Source: Acidobacteriota bacterium (GTDB taxonomy: Bacteria > Acidobacteriota > Vicinamibacteria > Marinacidobacterales > Marinacidobacteraceae). Taken from it: a DNA stretch of 39,509 bases. Location of the stretch: NCBI GenBank assembly GCA_028877265.1, contig JAPPGX010000042.1, positions 9,977-49,485 on the forward strand, read 5' to 3'. This document shows, in pieces, positions 33,569-39,509 of this stretch. How positions within the stretch are numbered: position 1 is the stretch's first letter; every line of letters starts with the position of its first letter. The translations under genes were made by a program, and so were the position numbers. Below the pieces are notes generated by a model. It was not told where the DNA came from. It did not search any database and saw nothing but the letters and a program-made list of their open reading frames with translations.

Positions 33569-36028
33569 ATGGGCAGGGGCGATCCATTCAGGTATCTTCC
33601 GTGGGTTAAGCCAATGAGCGGAGGCGCGGTCCTATTCTTCTGGTTCGCCCTGACGGGGCAGCCCCCGGAGGACGGTGCGTCCCGCGCAGCACCCTCCCCG
33701 GAGCCCGAGGCCGCTGTCCCCGCGAACTCGGCGGAACTCACCGGCGTGGTGCAGCGCTACTGCGTCGTCTGCCACAACGAGCGTCTCCGGACAGGGAATC
33801 TCACACTGAGGGAGTTCGCCGTTGACACGGCGCACGAGCAGGCGGAGACCGCCGAGAAGATGATCCGGAAGCTGCGGGCCGGGATGATGCCGCCGCCGGG
33901 CCAGCGCCGCCCGCCGCCCGACACGCTGCTCGCGCTCGTCGAGACGCTCGAGACCGTGGTCGACGGCGAGGCCGCCCGCTCCCAAAACCCCGGCTCGCGG
34001 CGCTTCCAGCGACTGAACCGCGCCGAGTACGAGCGCGTTATCCGCGATCTCCTCGATCTCGACATCGAGGCCGGACGCTGGCTGCCCGCGGACACTTACC
34101 TCGGCGCCTTCGACAACATGTCGGACGCGCAGGGTCTCTCGACGACGCTCCTCGAGGCCTACCTGCGGGCCGCCACCGAGGTCAGCCGGATCGCCGTCGG
34201 TAACCCGGACGCGCTCTCGAAGACGGCCAAGTACACGAATCCGATCGACGTCTCGCAGCACGCCTGGGACCACCTCGAGGGAACACCGTACGGGACGCGC
34301 GGCGGGATGGTCGTCACCCACGACTTCCCGGTGGACGGGGAGTACGTGATCTCGATCGAGACCCTCTTCGGCCAGGGGACCGGCTTTCAGGATGTCGACG
34401 TCTCCATCGACGGAGAGGGCGTCGCCCTCCTCGGGCTCGAACACGGCGGCCGCTCGACGGTGCCGATCCGCACGGAGCCGATCTTCGTGCGCGCGGGCCA
34501 GCGCCAGGTCGCGGCGGCCTTCGTGCGCACGATCGAGGGGCCGTACGAGGATCCCCTGAAGACGCCGGGCTGGTCCTTCGTCGGCGGCGAGGACTCCCAG
34601 GCGTGGGCGAACTACGGGATCACGGCGTTGCCCCACCTGAGCGAACTCATGATCACCGGCCCGGAACGCAGCGCGGGGCTCTCGGAGACGGCGAGCCGCC
34701 GAAAGATCTTTGACTGCTATCCGGAAGACGGGGCGACGGTGGCGGACGTTCCCGAGGATGCCCGGGCGTGTGCGGCGGCGATCGTGACCCGGCTCGCCCG
34801 CGAGGCGTACCGGCGTCCGGTCACCGACGACGATCTCGCGGGGCCGATGGCCTTCTACGACCGCGCCGCCGCGGAGGACGGATTCGAGATCGGCGTTCGG
34901 ACCGCGCTCCAGGCGATCCTCGCCAGCCCGTCCTTCATCTTCCGCCTGGAGCAGGCTCCGTCGGAGGTCCGGCCCGGTGCGAGCTACCGGATCGCGGACG
35001 TGGATCTCGCGTCGCGGCTCTCGTTCTTCCTCTGGGCGGCGAGCCCGGATGACGAGCTGGTGACGCTGGCCGCGGAGGGACGGCTCACGGATCCGGCGGT
35101 TCTCGAGTCGCAGGTGCGGCGGATGCTTGCGGACCCGCGGGCCGAGGCGCTTTCGACGCGCTTCGCCTCGCAATGGCTGCGGCTTCAGGACGCCGAGGAC
35201 AACCAGCCCGAGCCCTATCTCTATCCGGACTTCACCGGCCAGCTCCGCGAGGACCTGGTCCGCGAGACGCAGCTCTTCTTCGACCACCTCGTGCGCGAGG
35301 ACGGAAACCTGCTCGAACTCTTCACGGCGGACTACACCTTCCTGAACGAGCGCCTCGCGGCGCACTACGGGGTTCCCGGGGTCTCGGGGCCCGAGTTCCG
35401 GCGGGTGAGCTATCCGGACGACAGCCGGCGCGGCGTGCTGGGGCACGGAAGCGTGCTGCTGCTCACGTCGATGTCCGCGCGCACGTCGCCGGTGTTGCGC
35501 GGGAAGTGGGTGATGGAGGTGCTGATGGGCACGCCGCCTCCACCCCCGCCGCCCGACATCCCGGCCTTCGAGGACACCGCAGCGGCCCGGCGCGGGCGGC
35601 GCCTTACCACCCGCGAACGGCTCGAGATGCACGTGGCGAATCCCACGTGCCGTGCCTGCCACCGGTTCATGGATCCGATCGGACTCGCGCTCGACAACTA
35701 CGACGTGACGGGGCAGGTGCGGGTGCGCGAGAACGGCGTCGCGCTCGACACGCGGGGGACCTTCTACGACGGGACCGAGGTGAGCACGCCGGCCGAACTC
35801 GTCCGCGTCCTCATGAAGCGGCCGATCCCCCTGGTCCGGAACTTCACGGAACACCTGCTCGCCTACGCGATCGGGCGCCGGGCCGAATACTTCGACGGGC
35901 CCGGGATCCGCGCCATCGCCCGCGAGGCCGAGGCGGACGGCTACCGCATGTCCTCGTTCATCCTTGCCGTCGTGAACAGCGACGCGTTCCGCATGGCGCG
36001 TCCCGCGCCCGCCGCGGACGGCCGGTAG
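33569..36028 (+). CDS. Envelope multidomain protein DUF1587-DUF1595-DUF1592-DUF1588-DUF1585 with two CxxCH motifs
   Basis: This is a large exported protein of the planctomycete/acidobacterial cytochrome-like family, with no established function. The first CxxCH motif ([14 protein letters not shown]) lies in an N-terminal cytochrome-c-like segment. DUF1587 follows ([16 protein letters not shown]), then DUF1595 ([15 protein letters not shown]), DUF1592 ([16 protein letters not shown]), DUF1588 ([20 protein letters not shown], and [19 protein letters not shown] with the second CxxCH) and DUF1585 ([13 protein letters not shown]). Both CxxCH motifs could bind heme. I prefer the ATG at 33569 because it adds Arg/Lys before the hydrophobic stretch [11 protein letters not shown], making a better signal peptide; the ATG at 33614 is the alternative (804 aa). 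A DUF1552 gene follows, the standard pairing. Confidence 0.92.
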   Translation: MGRGDPFRYLPWVKPMSGGAVLFFWFALTGQPPEDGASRAAPSPEPEAAVPANSAELTGVVQRYCVVCHNERLRTGNLTLREFAVDTAHEQAETAEKMIRKLRAGMMPPPGQRRPPPDTLLALVETLETVVDGEAARSQNPGSRRFQRLNRAEYERVIRDLLDLDIEAGRWLPADTYLGAFDNMSDAQGLSTTLLEAYLRAATEVSRIAVGNPDALSKTAKYTNPIDVSQHAWDHLEGTPYGTRGGMVVTHDFPVDGEYVISIETLFGQGTGFQDVDVSIDGEGVALLGLEHGGRSTVPIRTEPIFVRAGQRQVAAAFVRTIEGPYEDPLKTPGWSFVGGEDSQAWANYGITALPHLSELMITGPERSAGLSETASRRKIFDCYPEDGATVADVPEDARACAAAIVTRLAREAYRRPVTDDDLAGPMAFYDRAAAEDGFEIGVRTALQAILASPSFIFRLEQAPSEVRPGASYRIADVDLASRLSFFLWAASPDDELVTLAAEGRLTDPAVLESQVRRMLADPRAEALSTRFASQWLRLQDAEDNQPEPYLYPDFTGQLREDLVRETQLFFDHLVREDGNLLELFTADYTFLNERLAAHYGVPGVSGPEFRRVSYPDDSRRGVLGHGSVLLLTSMSARTSPVLRGKWVMEVLMGTPPPPPPPDIPAFEDTAAARRGRRLTTRERLEMHVANPTCRACHRFMDPIGLALDNYDVTGQVRVRENGVALDTRGTFYDGTEVSTPAELVRVLMKRPIPLVRNFTEHLLAYAIGRRAEYFDGPGIRAIAREAEADGYRMSSFILAVVNSDAFRMARPAPAADGR

Positions 36029-36063
36029 AATTCGGAACATCAGAGGAGAAGCGGAGGGGGCTC

Positions 36064-37488
36064 ATGAACATCATCACCGGCAAGCACCTCCCGCGGCGCA
36101 CCTTCCTGCGGGGGGCCGGCGCCAGCGTGGCGCTGCCCCTGCTCGACGCGATGGCTCCCGCCGGGTTGTGGGCCGCCCCGAGGAAGGCGGCGGAATTCAC
36201 GCGGCTGGTCGCCATCGAGGAGTCGATGGGCGTCGCCGGCTCGAGCGACTGGGGTGACGGCCGCCACCTCTTCGCGCCGGCGGCGACCGGACGCGGCTTC
36301 GAGCTGATCGCGGACAGCCAGCTCAAGCCCTTGGAGGCGTTCCGCGAGTACCTGACGATCGTCAGCAACACCGACTGCCGGTCGGCGGAAGCGTTCCGGG
36401 CGGAGGAGATCGGCGGCGACCACGACCGATCGACGGCAGTGTTCCTGACCCAGGCCCATCCGAAGCAGACGCAGGGGTCCGACATCTTCATCGGCACGTC
36501 GCTCGACCAGTTGCACGCGCAGCGCTTCGGGCGGGAGACGGTGCTCCCCTCGCTGGAACTCTGCATCGAGGGCATCGATCGCGGCGGCGGCTGCGCCTAC
36601 AACTACCACTGCGCCTACACGACCTCGCTCGCCTGGGCCACGCCCAGCCAGCCGCTTCCGGCGATCCGCGAACCGCGCGTGGTGTTCGAGCGGCTGTTCG
36701 GCGCCGGGGACACGGCCGCGGACCGGGCGGCGCGGCGGCGCACGGACCGCAGCATGATCGACTGGATCGCGACCGAGGTCGCCAGGCTCAAGGGGACGCT
36801 CGGTGCCGCGGACCGGGTCGCGCTTGACGAGTACGTCGAGCACATCCGCGAGATCGAACGGAGGATCCAGCTCGTCGAGGAGCGCAATACGAGCGGGGAG
36901 GAACGTGAGATGCCGGAGGCCCCCTCCGGGGTCCCGGATTCCTTCGTGGAGCACATGCAGTTGATGTTCGACCTCCAACTGCTGGCGCTGCAGACCGACC
37001 TCACGCGCGTCATCACCTTCAAGACGGGATTCGATCAGTCGAACCGGACGTTCCCCGAGAGCGGAACGACGAAGTCCGTCCACGGGGCCTCGCACCACGG
37101 CAACGTCCCCGAGGACATCATGGACTTCAACCGGATCAACACTTACCGGCTGGGTCAGCTCGCCTACTTCCTCGAGAAGATGCGCGACACGATGGAGGGC
37201 GACGCCTCGCTCCTCGACAAGACCGCGATCATCTGGGGCTCGCCGATGGCGGACGGGAACCTCCACAACCACCGGCGAGCGCCGCTGCTCCTGCTGGGCA
37301 GGGCGAACGGGGCGCTTGAGGGCGGCCTCCACCTGCGGGCTCCGGAGGGGACCCCGATGGCGAACGCCTTCGTGAGCCTGATGCGGAAGATCGGACACCC
37401 GGAGACGGACACGTTCGGCGACAGCGACGGCGTGTTCCCGCTCGACCTCCCGGACGAGGCGGCCACTGCCGGGAGCGTCTCCGCATGA
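36064..37488 (+). CDS. Tat-exported DUF1552 protein
   Basis: This is the regular partner of DUF1592-type proteins. The 474-aa protein begins with a twin-arginine signal (LPRRTFLRGAGASVALPLLD), so it is exported folded, possibly with a metal cofactor. Family landmarks are DHDRSTAVFLTQAHP, GTSLDQLHAQRFG, the helical EYVEHIREIERRIQLVE and, near the end, WGSPMADGNLHNHRRAPLLL with the DGNxHNH motif. The fold and motifs recall sulfatase/DUF1501-like alkaline-phosphatase-superfamily hydrolases, but no reaction is known. The ATG at 36064 is preceded by GGAGGGGG. The stop overlaps the ankyrin start (ATGA). It starts 35 bp after the DUF1592 stop. Confidence 0.92.
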   Translation: MNIITGKHLPRRTFLRGAGASVALPLLDAMAPAGLWAAPRKAAEFTRLVAIEESMGVAGSSDWGDGRHLFAPAATGRGFELIADSQLKPLEAFREYLTIVSNTDCRSAEAFRAEEIGGDHDRSTAVFLTQAHPKQTQGSDIFIGTSLDQLHAQRFGRETVLPSLELCIEGIDRGGGCAYNYHCAYTTSLAWATPSQPLPAIREPRVVFERLFGAGDTAADRAARRRTDRSMIDWIATEVARLKGTLGAADRVALDEYVEHIREIERRIQLVEERNTSGEEREMPEAPSGVPDSFVEHMQLMFDLQLLALQTDLTRVITFKTGFDQSNRTFPESGTTKSVHGASHHGNVPEDIMDFNRINTYRLGQLAYFLEKMRDTMEGDASLLDKTAIIWGSPMADGNLHNHRRAPLLLLGRANGALEGGLHLRAPEGTPMANAFVSLMRKIGHPETDTFGDSDGVFPLDLPDEAATAGSVSA

Positions 37489-39431
37489 GAGCCGCCTTGG
37501 TGTCGCTGCTGGTAACGGCAATCCTCCCCCTGGCGGCCAGCGCGGACGAGCGGCTGCTCGCGGCCGCGCGCGACGGGCAGGTCGAAATCGTCGAGTCCCT
37601 CCTCGCGAAGGGCGCGGACGTGAACGCGGCTCGCGGCGACGGGTTGACCGCGCTGCACTTCGCTGCCGAGGGCGGGCACCAGGCCATGGCCGAGGCGCTC
37701 GTCGCGGCGGGCGCCGCGGTTGACGCCGGCACGCGCATCGGCGGCTATACGCCGCTCCACGTCGCCGCACGGGCCGGCCATGGCGCCGTCGTGCTGCGCC
37801 TGCTCGAAGCCGGGGCGGACCCGAACGCCCGGACCACGAACAGCGGCGTGACCGCGCTGCACCTCGCCGCTGGCGCTACCGGTGGCCGCTCGGCGGTGGC
37901 CGCGCTGCTCGACCACGGCGCGGACCCGAACGCTCAGGAAGGGTCGGCGGGGCAGACGCCCCTGATCTTCGCGGCGGCCGCAAACCGGGCCGACGCCGTC
38001 ACCGCCCTGCTCACCGCCGGCGCCGACCCCGGCATCGCGACCGCGGAGGTCGACGTCCTGCCCGCGCTGGCCCTGGACCGGGAGGCCAACCGGCGTTTCC
38101 GCGAAATGATCGGCGCGCCACCGCAGAAGCTCGGACCGTACGGGTTCCGGGCGGACCCGGAAGCCGAACCGCCGGGCGAACCCAGCCCGGCGGACGTGCA
38201 GGCGGCCGTCCGCGCGCAGCGCGAGTTTCTCCGCTCCGGCTACGACGTCGGTGAGGTAGACGCGCACTCGCTCGGCCGGGTGGGGCCCGACTACCCGGGC
38301 GGTCCCGACCTCGTGCGGCCGCCCTACCGCGAGGTTCTCGTCGGCCGGACCGGCGCGTTGACCGCGCTGTTGCACGCCGCCCGCGACGGCCACGTCGAAG
38401 CTGCGACAGCCCTCCTCGACGGCGGCGCGGACCTGGATCAGGTGAGCGCGGACGGCACCAGCCCGCTCCTGATGGCGACGCTCAACGGCCAGTTCGACCT
38501 CGCGCTCGTCCTCATCGAGCGCGGGGCGAATCCGGATCTCGGCACGTCGACGGACGGCGTCACGCCGCTCTTCGCCGTCCTCCAGACCCAGTGGGCGCCC
38601 AAGTCCAACTATCCGCAGCCGCGCGCGCAGGACCTGCAGCAGGCCGAACACATGGAGGTGCTCCGCGCGCTGCTCGAAGCGGGGGCCGACCCCAACCCCC
38701 GCCTGAACACGCACCTCTGGTATTGGGAATACGGTCTCACCAAGATGGGGATCGACCTCACCGGGGCGACCCCGTTCTGGCGGGCCGCCTTCGCTCAGGA
38801 CCTCGAGGCGATGCGACTGCTCGTCGCGCACGGAGCGGACCCCCATATTCCCACCCGCTGGCCCGAGGTCGGGATGCGGGAGCGCCGGCAGCAGGACGGC
38901 CGCCAGCAGGAGGACTCCGCGCTGCCCTGGATCCCGGAGGGGGCGCCAAACGCCTGGCCGATCCACGCCGCGGCGGGTGGCGGCTATCTGGGTCTGGGCG
39001 CGTTCAGCGTTCGGAACCAGCCCGACCAGTTCATCCCCGCCGTGCAGTACCTGATCGAGGAACTGGGCGCGGACGTAAATCAGCGGGACTCCTGGCTTTA
39101 CACCCCGATGCACTACGCGGCGTCACGGGGCGACAACGAACTCATCGAGTACCTCGTGTCGCTGGGCGGCGACGTCACCGCGATCACCCGCCTCGGACAG
39201 TCCACCGCCGACATGGCGCGGGGAGGCCGGGCCGGGTTCTTCACCCGCGTCCCCTACCCGGAGACGGTCGAACTGCTGCAGAGCCTCGGCTCGACGCTCG
39301 AGTGCCTCCACACGCACTTCCTGGACACCGGGGACTTCTGCCCCGGCGCCGGCGTGGACGACCCCTGGGCGCCGGCCGCGACCGACGCGGAGGAAAAGCC
39401 GTCCGAGTCCGGCAAGTCGGGATCCCGCTGA
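37485..39431 (+). CDS. Exported ankyrin-repeat protein
   Basis: This 648-aa protein has a signal peptide (RAALVSLLVTAILPLAASA) followed by ankyrin repeats in two blocks, about residues 25-200 and 285-600. Typical units are DGLTALHFAAEGGHQAMAEA, GGYTPLHVAARAGHGAVVL and WLYTPMHYAASRGDNELIEY. The two blocks are separated by a non-repeat Pro/Glu-rich segment with QAAVRAQREFLRSGYDVGEV. Ankyrin repeats bind proteins, so it may scaffold the DUF1592 and DUF1552 products in the periplasm. The ATG at 37485 overlaps the DUF1552 stop by four bases, implying translational coupling. The C-terminal tail has CLHTHFLDTGDFCPGAGVDD with two cysteines. Confidence 0.93.
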   Translation: MRAALVSLLVTAILPLAASADERLLAAARDGQVEIVESLLAKGADVNAARGDGLTALHFAAEGGHQAMAEALVAAGAAVDAGTRIGGYTPLHVAARAGHGAVVLRLLEAGADPNARTTNSGVTALHLAAGATGGRSAVAALLDHGADPNAQEGSAGQTPLIFAAAANRADAVTALLTAGADPGIATAEVDVLPALALDREANRRFREMIGAPPQKLGPYGFRADPEAEPPGEPSPADVQAAVRAQREFLRSGYDVGEVDAHSLGRVGPDYPGGPDLVRPPYREVLVGRTGALTALLHAARDGHVEAATALLDGGADLDQVSADGTSPLLMATLNGQFDLALVLIERGANPDLGTSTDGVTPLFAVLQTQWAPKSNYPQPRAQDLQQAEHMEVLRALLEAGADPNPRLNTHLWYWEYGLTKMGIDLTGATPFWRAAFAQDLEAMRLLVAHGADPHIPTRWPEVGMRERRQQDGRQQEDSALPWIPEGAPNAWPIHAAAGGGYLGLGAFSVRNQPDQFIPAVQYLIEELGADVNQRDSWLYTPMHYAASRGDNELIEYLVSLGGDVTAITRLGQSTADMARGGRAGFFTRVPYPETVELLQSLGSTLECLHTHFLDTGDFCPGAGVDDPWAPAATDAEEKPSESGKSGSR

Positions 39432-39460
39432 CCCGGCAGGGTCACGCGCCGGCCTGGAAC

Positions 39461-39478
39461 GCCGGTCTCCAGACCGGC
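39461..39478. repeat. Dispersed palindrome, second copy
   Basis: GCCGGTCT and AGACCGGC are perfect 8-bp arms around CC, in the context GGAAC-palindrome-ACGGGCG. The element at 2376-2393 has the same layout (GGAAT-palindrome-ACCGCCCG). It lies 29 bp after the ankyrin stop and could double as a terminator. Confidence 0.65.
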
Positions 39479-39488
39479 ACGGGCGGCG

Positions 39489-39509
39489 CCCCCCCCCCCC
39501 CCCCCCCGG
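39489..39509. other. Terminal poly-C, probable assembly artefact
   Basis: Nineteen C in a row followed by GG end the contig, mirroring the poly-C at the other end that is demonstrably an adapter artefact. It is unlikely to be genomic. Confidence 0.75.

Noticed and set aside
33632..36040. 802-aa minus-strand frame antisense to the DUF1592 gene
   Set aside because: Arg/Glu/Val-rich shadow typical of GC-rich antisense frames; the plus strand carries all family domains.
39489..39507. Poly-C tract as a G-quadruplex or i-motif element
   Set aside because: It is at the contig end and mirrors the poly-C attached to adapter at the other end, so an artefact is the simpler explanation.

Overview
The window is a GC-rich (visibly around 70% over most of its length), densely coded bacterial metagenome or draft-genome contig. 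The gene set fits Acidobacteriota best: a DUF1592-type multidomain cytochrome-like protein paired with a Tat-exported DUF1552 protein and an ankyrin protein, acidic-linker TonB-dependent receptors, a gamma-alpha fused 2-oxoacid:ferredoxin oxidoreductase, Ku plus a stand-alone ligase, and an S9 peptidase. Planctomycetota, Myxococcota or Gemmatimonadota cannot be excluded by eye. No rRNA, tRNA, CRISPR array, transposase, integrase or DNA-binding transcription factor was recognised. The first 95 bases are not genomic: they are a poly-C run followed by an error-containing Illumina P5/Nextera adapter. The last ~20 bases are also artificial poly-C.

Layout. 198-2369: Rel/SpoT (p)ppGpp enzyme. A stack of hairpins separates it from the convergent Mrp-type Fe-S P-loop protein fused to DUF971 (2467-3900, minus). 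4117-8818: two tandem TonB-dependent receptors of identical length (779 aa). 8870-13894 (minus): korA-korB followed by a secreted S9 peptidase. 14209-16043: Ku and ATP-dependent DNA ligase (a minimal NHEJ pair), convergent with a CoA-type Nudix hydrolase (minus). 16688-18485: small outer-membrane protein, GHMP kinase and Rieske ferredoxin, each overlapping the next. 18482-19324 (minus): PHP phosphoesterase. 19429-19752: ErpA/IscA. 19880-24989: a tight five-gene operon of membrane protein, Tat-exported class-V aminotransferase, zinc-ribbon membrane protein, APH/CHK-like kinase and MATE exporter.

25010-27090 is a lower-GC island. It holds a small basic protein gene (minus) and two lipoprotein genes, the second a metzincin protease. 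Each lipoprotein gene is preceded by a nearly identical ~65-bp leader that runs into the first four codons. 27105-29726 (minus): ClpB, with an AT-rich promoter carrying an inverted repeat and an unusual Ser in the first Walker A motif.

29823-33513 (minus) is an operon of kbl, a COG2102/DUF71 PP-loop protein, a DUF6580 membrane protein, a BtuF-like corrinoid-binding protein and a small Cys-rich protein. It looks like a B12-salvage cluster with a candidate new transporter. 33569-39431: the DUF1592 / DUF1552 / ankyrin operon, exported to the cell envelope. The contig ends at a palindromic repeat that also occurs at 2376-2393.

The best candidates for something not well described are the DUF71-DUF6580-BtuF cluster, the repeat-led lipoprotein island, and the DUF1592-DUF1552-ankyrin envelope module.
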